Below, in pieces: positions 48,968 to 60,599 of a stretch of DNA of 64,000 nt (position 1 is its first letter; each line of letters starts with the position of its first letter). The notes below the pieces were generated by a model. That model saw nothing but the letters and a program-made list of their open reading frames with translations, had not been told where the DNA came from and did no database searches. The stretch comes from Haematobia irritans. Taxonomy: Eukaryota > Arthropoda > Insecta > Diptera > Muscidae. The stretch spans positions 224,868,975 to 224,932,974 of the forward strand of contig NC_134399.1 in NCBI RefSeq assembly GCF_050003625.1, read 5' to 3'. Made by a program: the position numbers and the translations under genes.

Positions 48968-48973
48968 TTTTAT
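48968..48973 (-). terminator. Poly(A) signal of the dehydrogenase gene
   Basis: On the - strand AATAAA lies about 63 bp after the stop at 49036-49038. Confidence 0.6.
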
Positions 48974-49035
48974 TTTGCCTTAATATCTTAAATTATTAAA
49001 TGCTTTGATCGGCGTTAGTTTCAGGCGTTTTCCTA

Positions 49036-52000
49036 TTACTTCAGGCCACCTGTCACCTCAATTGCAGCCCCATTAACATAGGAGGACTTGTCCGATGCCA
49101 AAAAAGCTATCACTTCTGCAATTTCACTGGGATCACCAAGGCGGCCCAAAGGGCAACGCATTACAACTTGTTCTTTAATCTTGTCAGGAACCACTGCAAC
49201 CATGGGTGTGTTGATATAACCAGGCAATATGGCATTTACACGAATACCAAACTTTCCAAATTCCTTCGAGGCCACTTCGGTGAATGAAATTACACCAGCC
49301 TTTGTGGCAGCATAATTAGCCTGGCCCACATTATTCATTTTAGCCACAATACTTGAGATATTCACAATGCTGGCGCCTTTAATTTGATGTTCGATCATGG
49401 CTTTGGCAAACTGTTGGGTAACCATAAAAGTTCCTTTTAGGTTAACACTGTAGACATCATCGTAATCACGTTCAGGCATTTTTAAGAGATAACCATCACG
49501 GGTAATGCCTGCAGAATTCACAACGATGGAAGGGGCAGTCTTGAATTGAGCACAAGTTTTGGTTACAGCATTTGATACACTTTCCATGGAAGACACATCG
49601 ATTTCCAAAGGGAAAATATCTAGTAAAGAAAATTAAGAAAACTCTTAAATTTATTAATTAAAATAAACATACAAGATCATATGTATATATATTTATAACT
49701 ATATTTAAATAACACATTACTTTATTTTCCTAATTTGTGAATTTCATTCATCTCATACCGTAATTGATTGGCCGAATAATTCTACGACATAAAAATGTTA
49801 TTTTAAATTATTCACAGCATAGTTTCAGGCAACCCTATTAATATCGTTGACAATGCATTGTTGGTATTCTTATAGATATATGACATAAATTTGGGATGAA
49901 TTAAATTTTACAATTCACCCTATTTGAATTCAGTCATTTGTCGTTAGAGGTCGCTCAAGAATTTCATCAATTTCTCCAATTAATCAGATGTCATAAAACC
50001 TGGCTACACCCAGAAAAAAGTGACCCCCATCATGAAAGAAAATTTAGGTTTAACTACAATACAAACAAGCTAATAATGTTTGTCAAATTGAAGAAAATAT
50101 ATTAAAATTAATAATATTTCAGTTGTTTAATAAAATTCCATAGAAGACAAATTGGAATTAGGTTAAAGTGGCAGCTCGATTTATTGTCAGGCAAAGAGAG
50201 TACAAATACAAGAGGACGAAACTGTGAAGCAAAACTGCTTCAGTAGGTGGCAGTCATGAGGAAAATGTCTCTAATATCATGCAGCTTTTGTCGACGCTTA
50301 TCTCAAATATCATACAGTTTGCGTCGGCGTCACCCAGTTCAGTTCGTTGTCGGCTTTGCGAGACGTAAGGAAAATAGGATTTAGAACCAACTTTGTAATA
50401 ACAAATGTTATTTTATATCTTTTCATTCTATAAAATTTTTTGGCAGACAATTTGAAATTATAACTGCCGATTCCTTTATAAAGAATTTATCAAAACAGCG
50501 CTTCGACTGCAACGTCGGTAATACCAAAGCTGCAGGCATTGTGCGACATCTGTACGATTGACATTTGTTGTTTTTGTCGAAGAGCGCTTTTCGTTCTCTT
50601 GTATTTTTATTCTCTCTGGTCAGGCTCACTTAGACCATTCTGTCCATTGTGATAAAAAAATTGGAATTCAAAATTGTTAAAATGTCTTTAGCGCTATATG
50701 TAGTTCAAGACAGTTCACTTCATTAAAGTAAGCAAAAAATAATTAAAATAAGAATTGCTTTTCATATTTGGCTAAATTGAACTAAAATGAACTAATTTTC
50801 GTGAACTAAAATAAAATTAAATCGGCTATAAAAAAATTTCGTTGTTAATTGATTAAATTAATTATTTAGTTAAACTTCATTCCAATTTTCAATTAACTTT
50901 TTAGTTAAATCATTTAAACAATTAATTGAGTTTTGCAATCGACAACGGTTTTTTAATTAAAATGTTAATTGGAACAATTAATAGTTAAAAAAAATTGTCT
51001 CTCATTTTCTAAAGTAACTTTGTGTTCTTAAAAAAAATTATTGTATCAATTAATTTTTTAATTAAAGACGTAACTATATTCGATCAATTTCTCAATTGAC
51101 TTTGTGCTCATATTTTGATTAACAAATTGATTGTACCAATTAATTTTTTTTAATGTCTTAATTAATTAATTAATTTTTTAAATGTCTTAATTTTCTGAGT
51201 TTGATTAAAAAGTATCAATTAATTTTTTAATTAAAAATTTAAACATTTTCAATCATTGACCTAATTGGCTTAATGTTTATAGTTTGATTAAAAATTTAAT
51301 TGTCATTAACTTTTTAATTGGAAATATTTTTTTTTTACATTTAAAAACTGCACACTCAGAGAATGAATATGGTTACCTCAAACATTTAAACGTTATATAC
51401 ATTTAAATCGGATTTTATGGAGCTGATTTTGCAACCATTTTATGTTTGGCAAGGAAAATTGTCCGACAAATATATTTTCCCATTCCCCATTCCAAAAAAT
51501 AACATTTTACTCTTGAAGCATATTTGAAGTGACCATATGTCTTCTCTGTGTGAAATCATTTTAATTGTAAGACACAATATAACCCTAGACAGTCATCCTT
51601 AGTCAAAATGACGACGCTTAATTTTATTTTCGATTTAATCTGTATTTTGGTCGATTGGGAAATGACAAATTTAAGTTATTCTTATTAAAAGATTTACTGA
51701 ATTCGTGCTGAATATTAATAAAAATTGAACTGGATAAAAAATTAAACTGAATTTTGGTGCTCAATTTTGATCATGATGCAATTTAAAACGCCTTGAAATA
51801 GGCTGTAGACAAAAAGACGAAAGATGACGTTAGTGTACAACAAATAAGGTTAATGAGAAAAATTAAAAAAAAAACACAGAAAAAATCTGATTCTATCATG
51901 AATTTCAATTAATTTTTAACTAAAATGATTGTATCAATCACAGTTTTAATTGCGCATACAAATTTTTAATTAAAAATTTGATTAGCAAATTTATTTTAAT

Positions 52001-52456
52001 TCTTTACTTGATCCAATAAAAAATGTAATTTATGTGATATTTTTTCTGTGTATGAAGTTATTTATTTAAAAATAACAACTTATTTGATACTCATATTAAA
52101 CAAACATTGAAAAACCTACTTTTTTATCTGTGTACTATCATCTGAGCTAGTAAAATTATTTTCACCACAACAAAACGATAAGCGTGCTACTAAATGACAG
52201 GGGTTCATACTCACCACGATCGCCCAATTCTTTTGCTGTCTCCTCCGCTGCCTTTAAATTACGATCCCCTGCTATTACTCGAGCACCATAATCTCTTAAC
52301 ACACGACATGTACTACGACCTATGCCACTGCCAGCGCCTGTATTTCCACACATTTTAAGATACATTTATTTCACATTATGTAAATATACAATGACAAACA
52401 TCGTCTACAAACTTACCTGTGACTATAGCTAATTTTCCAACAAGTTGTTTTGCCAT
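49036..52456 (-). CDS. HSD17B8: HSD17B8-like short-chain dehydrogenase / 3-ketoacyl-ACP reductase (three exons)
   Basis: The 248-residue protein is encoded by exons 52456-52417, 52337-52215 and 49619-49036 (- strand), with GT-AG introns of 79 and 2,595 bp. It starts MAKQLVGKLAIVT. The Rossmann motif TGAGSGIG (13-20) binds the nucleotide; NSAG (89-92) is the NNAG variant. The catalytic residues are all present: Asn114 in VNLKG, Ser144 in NISS, Tyr157 and Lys161 in NYAATK. It ends AIEVTGGLK. The length and motifs such as VVNSAGITRDGYLL fit HSD17B8. In animals this protein works with CBR4 as mitochondrial NAD(P)-dependent 3-ketoacyl-ACP reductase and can oxidise estradiol. A generic FabG-like SDR is the alternative. 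Intron 2 has been enlarged by MITEs and a SINE. Confidence 0.92.
50161..50658 (-). mobile_element. SINE tail fragment with 10-bp target duplication
   Basis: AATTGGAATT flanks it on both sides (50151-50160 and 50659-50668). Read on the - strand it begins CACAATGGACAGAATGGTCT, AAGTGAGCCTGAC and ends GCCACTTTAACCT. It is split by a 436-bp MITE at 50193-50628. Confidence 0.75.
50193..50628. mobile_element. MITE with AAAGAGAG...CTCTCTG ends, nested in the SINE
   Basis: Inverted ends of about 28 bp (TACAAATACAAGAGGACGAAA-like on both strands, trimmed here) are flanked by GTCAGGC (50186-50192 and 50629-50635), a 7-bp duplication of SINE sequence. The interior has GTCGACGCTTATCTC-like GC-richer words and no coding sequence. 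The superfamily is unclear (hAT- or P-like). Confidence 0.75.
50831..52130. repeat. TTAATTGA-rich MITE copies in intron 2 (family F)
   Basis: About 50831-51330 and 51880-52050 are filled with TTAATTTTTTAATTAAA and AATTAATTG words of family F, starting with ACACAGAAAAAATCTGATTC for the second. Between them lies AT-rich DNA with no features. Confidence 0.55.
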
Positions 52457-53751
52457 ATTTTCTTAAATAAATAAATAACAATAACTATAAATATGACTAT
52501 GTGCTCTAGTCCACTTGTTGTTATCAAAGTCACAAGTGAGAAAAACTACTACTTCTTTTAATAAAAACAATAGCGTTGCCAGCGTTTTTATTTATAGAGA
52601 CAGATTGAGGAGGAAGTTGGTCGGCTAACGCTGTTAGTAGGTATGTTCGCGTATTTTTTTCAATAAAAACTTATGTCATTACTCTAATGATGTGCTACCT
52701 CTAGTAAAATTTTATTTTTATTTACAAGAAGGGTTCCCAAAGTGCCTACGAGAGATGAGCAGACAGTAAAAGGCAGTAATTTATCACCGAAACTGTTCGG
52801 TATGATTGGGTTATTACGCTTTATTCTTCAAAATATATACATATGCTTGAACCTTCCTAAAATGAATCTAATTCAGAAACTATATTTTATCTTTTTATTT
52901 AAAACAATGGGGTATATAATCTTGGTCTACACTTTTACATGTAGGTTTATTTGAGAGAATTTTTAAACAAAGAATTTAAAAAAAATCACCAACTTGGTCA
53001 ATTAATTTCGGGATAGAATCAGAAAATAATTTTTTAATTGAAATTTCTTCAATTACGAAAATGATAGTAGCAACCTCAGAATTAATAATAAATAGAAATT
53101 AAATTATTTTTTCCGTCACTTTAATTAATTTTTTAATTGCTTCAATTAAAATTTTAATTGATTTTGGTCGAAAAATTCAATTAAAATTTTTATCACTTAT
53201 TTAGTACATGTTTCTTTATTAATTTATAATAATTTTTCCATTAGATATAATAATTGTATTGTAATTCTTTAAGAATTCACACTTTCTTATAAATTTTCCG
53301 GTTATAATTATAGTTGGATTTTACTTTTGATTTGAGCCCAACTCAAAAACTCATTAAAAAATAAAAGTTTTTCATTAATTTTATTAATTGACTTTATATT
53401 TTATTTTGTTTAAAAAGTTAATTGTATCAATTATTTTTTTATTGATTACGTTTTCAAATTCTATCAAATTTTTATTTGGAAATATTTTGGTGATATTTTT
53501 TCTGTATACGTTACAAATTAATATGTGTAATAAAGATAAAAAGTATTATGAGGAAATCCGAAACAGCTGTCTTCCACTCGTATCTTTCCATAATTATAAA
53601 AAATCAGTGGTGATAAGCTAATAAATAAACCATATATCATTACTTGTACTAATGTACGTTAAATGTGCTACGTACACCAAAGTATTGAATGCGCATAATT
53701 GATGGTAAAAATAAAAAATAATTAAGTCCGTGAGCCTATTTTTATTGCTTC
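52457..53751. repeat. Dehydrogenase 5' flank and family F MITE
   Basis: The first 150 bp upstream of the ATG should contain the promoter and 5' UTR, but no clear TATA box is visible. About 52990-53510 is a degenerate family F MITE. No further gene is seen. Confidence 0.45.
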
Positions 53752-53753
53752 TA

Positions 53754-54270
53754 CACCCAAAAAAAGTGACCCCACCGTGGAACAAAATGTAGGTTTATTT
53801 TAGAAAATTGTAACTAAAATAGTTTTCTAATTGTAACATGTTACAAATAAGTTAATACCTTTTGTCAATTTGAAGAAATTTTTTTTAAAAATAATTAATT
53901 TTTTCTAATGTTTAAGAAAACTTCATATGTTGAAAGAAAAAATTGGATTCAAAAATTGTTAAAATGTCTTTAGCGCTGTTCGAGACAGGTACAATTTTAG
54001 TAAAATTTACTCATATGAGAGACTTATGAACTCAATTTAAGCAAACTTCTGCCATTTTAGGAAAATATGAACTATTTTATTTTTTAGTAAAATTGTGCAC
54101 TATATTTGTATACAAATTTTTTTCTTTCAGTTCACGTCATTAAAATTAGCAAAAAAAAATATTCAAATAAGGAACATTTACTCATATTGTGCAAAATTTA
54201 ACTAAAATCAACTAATCTTCATGAACTAAAATAAAGTTCAGTTGGTATTAGAGCCCCTTTTTTCTGGGTG
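53754..54270. mobile_element. Complete family M MITE with TA duplication
   Basis: Inverted ends CACCCAAAAAAAGTGACCCC and, on the other strand, CACCCAGAAAAAAGGGGC are flanked by TA (53752-53753 and 54271-54272). Its middle provides the empty site for the SINE at 50161. Confidence 0.75.
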
Positions 54271-54397
54271 TATTGTTGATATAAATAATTCTCCAATGTT
54301 TTAAATATCGAAAAATTGACCTTTTCAAATTTTGATAAAGAGCAATATTTCAACTTCAGCTCATCGATCACATTCCTATTCGACCACCTTTATTCCT

Positions 54398-54740
54398 GCA
54401 CTCAAAAAAAAGTGAACTCTCTATTTCACTAAAGCCAATGTAACTTTATTTTAGTTCATGGAATTATTATGTTTGGAGAAAGTGTCCTTTACTCTAATAA
54501 TTTTTTGTACATGTTAGTTAAATTAACTAAAACCAAGAAAAAAATATACTCAAATGAAGCGTAAAAATGAACTAAATTCGTGTCTTCCACAAAATAGTTC
54601 AGAATTTCTTTAAATTTGTAAATTTTACCATAAAAGCGTCCATCATGAACTTCGTATATCACTAAAGACATTCTTGCAATTTTGAACTTCAAGTTTTTCC
54701 TTCGAACTACACTGTTTTTTCAGTGTGTAAATCAATTGGA
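54398..54740 (+). mobile_element. Family I MITE, most complete copy
   Basis: It starts CACTCAAAAAAAAGTGAAC and ends CACTGTTTTTTCAGTGTG, weak inverted ends. The interior has TTTTAGTTCATGGAATTATT and TTCCACAAAATAGTTCAGAA. Partial copies occur at 24832, 31150, 31553 and 56816. Confidence 0.6.
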
Positions 54741-54980
54741 AAAACTACCACAGGTAGTTGACTTCTTTGTAGGCATGTTAGCAGGCATGTTAGCTAAGGC
54801 CGTTTTCGTTTCGCAAAAATATGTTGTTCCAAAGTTATTGTTAATTCATAATATTGTGAGTGATACAGGATCCAATAACTATGACAGTGTCGTTCATATT
54901 TGACAGCCAATTTCGAGAATTTTCCACCGTTTTTTTCAAATCGAAATCGCTACAACATCCCCAACTTACATTTACAGCCT

Positions 54981-55108
54981 GTTTCTGTATGTCGAACGAG
55001 CTCTATCAATCGACTGAAATGCATAGAAAGAGTTGATTTTTGGTTATAAATTCAGCTGTTTCATTTCCATTTCAGCCGATCGATAGAGCTCGTTCGACAT
55101 ACAGAAAC
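54981..55108. mobile_element. Palindromic MITE, 27-bp perfect arms
   Basis: The arms GTTTCTGTATGTCGAACGAG+CTCTATC (54981-55007 and complement 55082-55108) are perfect. Pairing continues imperfectly inward (ATCGACTGAAATG against ATCGGCTGAAATG), leaving a loop of about 45 bp. It ends 9 bp before the left arm of the large inverted repeat. Confidence 0.75.
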
Positions 55109-55289
55109 GGACTACAACAGGGATGATAAATGATGTTGACGAAAAAGTACTGTATTAAAAATGTACTTTTCGAAGCCAAGAAGTGCTAAAATTATATAAT
55201 ATCAAATTTGAAGACTATTGTAAAAGTATAGATATATTTAAATCAAGACCGATTTTGACAATTATTTTTAGATTTTCTAAAAAAATATT

Positions 55290-55970
55290 ATTTTACAAAA
55301 TTTTATTTCTATAGCAAATTTTGTCAAAATTTTATTTCCATACAAAATTTAGTCACAAATTTTATTTATATAGAAAATTTTGTCAAAATATTTCAATAGA
55401 AAATGACAAAATTTTATTTCTATGGAAAATTTTGTCAAAATTTTATTTCTATGGAAAATTTCGTTAAAATTTTATTTCTATATAAAAGTTTGTTAACATT
55501 TTATTTCAATAGAAAATTTTGTCAAAATTTTATTTCTATAGAATATTTGTCAAATTTTTATTGCTATAGAAAATTTTGTTAAATTTTTTTTTCTATGGAA
55601 AATTTGTCCAAATTTTATTTCTATAGAAAATTTTGTCAAAATTTTATTTTCATAGAAAATTTTGTCAAAATTCTATTTCTATAGAAAATGTTGTCAAAAT
55701 TTTATTCCATAGAAGATTTTGTCAAAATTTTATTTCTATAGAACATTTTGTCACAATTTCATTGCTATAGGAAAAATTTTATACTTATAGAAAACTTTGT
55801 CAACAATTTATTTGTATAGAAAATTTTGTCAAAATTTAATTTCTATAGACAATTTTGCAAAAATTTTATTTCTATAGAAAATTTTCAAAATGTAATTTCC
55901 ATAGAAGATTTTATCAAAATTTTATTTCTATAGAAGATTTTGTCAAAATTTTATTTCTATAAAAAATTTA
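55290..55970 (-). repeat. 29-bp array in the left arm
   Basis: About 23 units of TTTTATTTCTATAGAAAA followed by TTTTGTCAAAA, each with the palindrome TTTCTATAGAAA. The same unit forms arrays in family A copies, the hAT MITE at 34445 and elsewhere. Confidence 0.85.
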
Positions 55971-56375
55971 CCATTTTTTTGTGGAATTCTACCAACTGTG
56001 GCAACCGGCTGAGGGGTTGACTCAGCATTACTGCTAAAGACACCATGTGTGTATTTCTGGGAGTTTCAAATGTGGCGGAAAAAATCACATTTTCACGTTT
56101 CACATTTGCGGACGAATGTGGTATAGACAATATTCCTCTCAAAAATGTAGAGATCCTGCAATAAAAACTGAAATATCGTCATTTTGGAATATGTTTATTT
56201 TTTCAATGTCCGCTAGTTATACTTTTTAGAGTTGAGTTGATATCTGAGAAACATTCACATTTAGGACAGAATAACTCTTTATAGAGTAATCGTAATAAAA
56301 AAGTACCACATGGCAAATGCTTTTGGCAGTCAAATGTATCAAAAACAAAAAGCACAAAAGTGTCAACCCTGGCTA

Positions 56376-57690
56376 TCAATTGCAGTCAAATCAATAACGC
56401 CTTAAGGTATGCGTTGATTAATACGTAATGACAACATAGATATTTGTCATAATATTTCTACTCATCGCTAGATGTCCAGACGAATGATCGTATATGGCAA
56501 ATCCACGACTGTGCACCTGTTCTGGACATCCTTAAGGTATGCATTGGTTTATGTGTTTTAATTTAAAGATATTGGCAATTCATGATATTGTTACGAATGA
56601 TTTTAAGATAATCGCTTAGGCTATGGTATTGCTGTACCGATCATATATGTTCAACTTATCGATTGAAAATCGTATTTATTTCAACGTTACTTTTCTTTTA
56701 TATTCAATATTTAAAAATAAAAATTGAGAAATATTTAACAAGTTATAACACCCCCTAATCGATTTTGAACATATTACCCAACTTGGAACGTATAAACGCA
56801 TAGGCGAAAGGTATAGTGGACTCTTTATTTTACAAAATCCAATTTAACTTTATTTTAGTTCATGGAATTATTATGTTTGGAGAAAGTTTTCTTTACTCTA
56901 ACATTTCTTTTTTTTGCGGAAGTTCGTTAAATGAACTTAAACGGTAAAACATATACACAAATGAAGCATAAAAATTAACTAAATTCGTACTTTTCACAAA
57001 AAAGTTCATTATTTCTTTAAATTTGTAAATTTTATTAAAAATGCGCTCATCTTGAACTTCGTATGCCACTACAGACATTCTTAAGGTTAAAGTGGCAGCC
57101 CGATTCAGATTCAGGCTCACTTAGACTATTCAGTCCATTGTGATACAGACATTCTTGCAACATTGCTAAAATGACTATGGCTAATTTGACCCAGAATTTA
57201 ATTAGGAGCCGATTAGTTTGTATTAGATTTAGACAGTGTCAACAAGTTTTAATATCAGAAAGCATGACAATGTCATATTGAGGTATTTTAAAATTTTTTA
57301 TAATAATATTTTGGAATTTTTACTCAATAGCAATTTGCTGGCATATGAAAGATGTCTGAATGCAACTCGTTTTCAAATTGCTGAAACTGTGAAAATTGTT
57401 GTGTCAAAAATCTGATTTAGGTACAACTTGTGGGTACGCGAAATACCAACCACTCAAATTTACTAATAAATCCGATTTTAATACGGTTATATGAAATCCA
57501 ACTGGATTTCATATAACCTTTACTTCTTTCTTACTATTTTTTTATAAGCATTCTCAAATAAAGTAAAGGGTTCTAAAAACATACTGTAAAAATTCGTATA
57601 TTGTTAAAAACTCAGTATTTTACGAAGGTTTTCGACTTTTTTTTGACGTTTTTGACGTATGGTAAAATAAGTCGTAAATGCACAGTGCCA
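56376..57690. repeat. Centre of the inverted repeat, left part
   Basis: It holds a family I MITE piece (about 56816-57080) and, inserted in it, a SINE tail fragment (57084-57150: GGTTAAAGTGGCAGCCCGAT, CAGTCCATTGTGATAC on the opposite strand) flanked by ACAGACATTCTT-like repeats. The rest is AT-rich without genes. Confidence 0.5.
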
Positions 57691-57698
57691 CACAGCAT

Positions 57699-57930
57699 CC
57701 TATACCACATAGTACTCAGGGTATCTGCAGAGAAATGTGCCTGTCACAAATATTGATTTTAAGCCCCATAAAATATACACCGATAGACTCAGAATCATCT
57801 CCTGAGACAGTTTAGCCCTTGGTGTCCGTTCGTATGTCTATGTTATGTGGTTGTTATTCATAGTATTCCGGTTGCTTACTATTACTAACCGATGTTGATT
57901 TGGTACCGTGTTGGTGAAAGAATGGGGAAT
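57699..57930 (-). repeat. Family C end fragment (C2)
   Basis: ATACCACATAGTACTCAGGG, TTGATTTTAAGCCCCATAAA and TGGTGTCCGTTCG match the hairpin end and core of C1 (6155-6360) with many changes. Tandem units are absent. Confidence 0.65.
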
Positions 57931-57969
57931 ATAGGTACAGATACCACAAAAAATTGTTCCATCCAATGG

Positions 57970-58330
57970 CTACACTAAAAAATAAGTTTACTTAGATCCA
58001 AAGATTTTGGCCTTTCCTTAAGGATTTTGGTATTGATTCCGAGCCAAAGATGCGGCTTCTAAAAAATAAAGAAAAAAGTGTTTCTTTACTTTAAGGAAAT
58101 TTAGCCTTAGTTCAAAGACATGCGCCTTTAACAGAGGGACGCAAATTTACAAAATTTGTGTCCTAAATTTAATGAAAACAATTTTTTAAGCAAAGATAAT
58201 AAATTTTATTTTAATTAAAATTTTATTATTTTACAGAAATTTGTCCTTAATATTTTTTAAATTTCGCATCCTAAAATTTGGATTGCGTAATCTTTAATAT
58301 CACGTAAACATTTTTTTTCAGTGTATATGG
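57970..58330. repeat. Family H MITE copy
   Basis: CACTAAAAAATAAG start, GATTCCGAGCCAAAGATGCG, and a TTTTTTTTCAGTGTA end. Similar to 37101-38320. No coding sequence. Confidence 0.55.
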
Positions 58331-58391
58331 CTTGATGCTGTTATCAAACAAGAAGAAAACTAAAATATCTAAAATAAAAAATTATCTAGAT

Positions 58392-59008
58392 CAGCGATAG
58401 TCAACCTGGTCTTTTTGGTAGGCGGTAGGAATTTCTTAAGTTATTATATATTTTAACTATCTTATTGTTTTTAGTTTATGTAAACGACAATTTGCTGTAA
58501 ATGTAGAAGCTTATAAAGCAAATTCATTTTTTACTAATTACACACACAGACGATGTAGTGAGAGCTTCGAAAATGACGAAAATGAGTTGTGGCAATATAA
58601 ACAATATGTCCAATGTTATATCCCAATATGTGTAAAAAGGTATTCAAATTATGAATACATTTTCCTACCTCATATTTAGTCGAATCAGGATTTAGTGCTG
58701 TTCACCACATCATGAAATAAGAAAGAAACCACCTCAATATTTCTGAAAGAGGAGACCTTCGCTTCTTTTTGACGAAAATAGAACCAGATATTAAATATTT
58801 AATTTGGCAGCATCAGCCTCAGGGATCCCATTAAATACTCAATATTTCACTATACTTAATAAAAATCATTTAATAAAATGTAAAAACCTAATAAATAAAA
58901 GCAGTTTATCAATAAACAACACTGTGGATTAGTTGAGCGGTAAGAATATTATTCAATCACTCGAAGTGAAAAAGTGGGCGAAAAGTAAAAAAAGGTTGAG
59001 TACCCCTG
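58392..59008 (+). mobile_element. hAT element remnant with transposase C-terminus
   Basis: The ends CAGCGATAGTCAACCTGG and, on the other strand, CAGGGGTACTCAACCT are flanked by identical ATCTAGAT (58384-58391 and 59009-59016). Inside, at about 58683-58830, the + strand reads ESGFSAVHHIMK, a stop, then ERNHLNISERGDLRLFLTKI and a few more residues to GSH and a stop. This is typical of the C-terminal dimerisation region of hAT transposases. Most of the gene is deleted. Confidence 0.85.
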
Positions 59009-59016
59009 ATCTAGAT

Positions 59017-59814
59017 GCACTGAAAAAAAGCATACTCGGTTCCAAAGATTTTGTCTTTACTTTAAAAAATTTGGTATTGATTCCGAGCCAAAGAAGCGGA
59101 GAATACAGAGAGAAATGCGTCTTCTATGCTAAGCAAAATTTGTATTCGTATTTTAAAGACATGAAATCTTTGACCTCACGACAATATTTTTGTTCAGTGT
59201 GCTTAAGACAATTACAATCCGAATTAAAATATTTTTTAATTGAAAATAGCTTCATATCACTTTTAACATGTGGTTGTTATTAACATTATTTGGTGTGCCA
59301 ATACTTATGTTTGTCACTGTATGTCAAATATCATAGAGTTTACGACAGACTATCACTGTTCTTACTGGACGTTACACACACACAATTTCACTACAATTTT
59401 ATTGCCTAAAGGTATGCTTTGATTTTTGTATGATTAAAATGCCCATGAACGGGAGAACCGAACGTAAAATTTATACTCACCTCCATATGAACGGTCAGCA
59501 GGATTGTAAGGGAGAGTGGCAGTACAAACTGCTTACAAAACAACCGAATCAGCGCTGATTTTTGTGGGTGATGTCCCGATTTAAGGCAGCTTCTACATAG
59601 CGCTGATATAATTGCTCATTTTAATAGAAATATTGCTCAGAAGTGATATATAATCTTGAGTATAGCATTGTTGGCGTGATGGAAAACAGCACTATCTTGC
59701 ATGCATCTATACTGCATAAATTGGTTGCAATAACGTAAACGAATGATCATAAACTAGTTTGGTTAGTTTGAACATTCTTTTTAAGGTATATACACATTTT
59801 TCTATTTCCACATC
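59017..59814. repeat. Family H MITE and spacer
   Basis: CACTGAAAAAAAGCATACTC to TTTTTGTTCAGTGTG (59020-59205) is a short family H MITE next to the hAT duplication. The following 600 bp has no gene or recognised repeat. Confidence 0.5.
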
Positions 59815-60599
59815 AGGATTGATAATGTTGACACTTTTGCGCTTTTTTTGATACATTTCGACAGCCAAAAGCACCGTGGCACGACCGCGAGCCATTTGGT
59901 ACTTTTTCATCACAATTACTCTATATAGAGTTATTATGCCCTAAACGTGAACGTTTCTTAGATATCAACTCAACTATAAAAATTATAAATAGCGGACATT
60001 GTAAAAAGGATATTTTAGTTTTTATTACAGGATCTCAACATTTTGTAGAGGAATATTGTCAATACCACATTCTTTCGCAAATGTGAAACGTGATTTTTTT
60101 CTGCCATATTGAGGAAAGGATAGTGTATTAATTTGAGACGCCCAGAAGGAGGTGAAATACTCAAATGGTGTCTTTAGCAATAATGCTTAGATCCGGCCCC
60201 TGAGCCGATTGCCACAGTTGGTAAAATTCTACAAAAAATGGTAAAGCTTTTATTGTTTTGTAGATTGGTGCAATTCTTGATTTTGGTAAATTTTGCAAAG
60301 AGGTACTTCTTCATAAATTTTCTAATGAAATATACTTTTGACAAAATTTTCTATAGAAATAAAATTTTGACAAAAACGTCTATGGGAAAAAACTTTTTTG
60401 ACAAAATCTTCTATGGAAATAAAATTTTGACAAAATTTGCAAAAGTAATTAAAATTTGACAGAATTTTTCCTATAGAAATAAAAATTTGAAAAAAATTCC
60501 TATAGAAATTAAATTTTGAGAAAATTATCTACAGAAATAAAATTGTGAGAAAGTTTTCTATAGAAATAAAATGTTTACAAAATTTTCGTAGAAATAATT

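Larger units (their letters stand above)
50007..50830. mobile_element. CACCCAGAAAAAAGTGACCC MITE (family M) hosting a SINE, in intron 2
   Basis: It starts after TA at 50005-50006. Its sequence resembles the complete copy at 53754-54270, including TTGTTAAAATGTCTTTAGCG. A SINE (50161-50658) is inserted in it; the other copy shows the uninterrupted site. The right end is lost near 50830 in family F sequence. Confidence 0.65.

Noticed and set aside
49036..49608. Intronless bacterial-type reductase acquired by transfer
   Set aside because: Two upstream exons with matching phases complete the Rossmann fold, so it is a normal animal gene.
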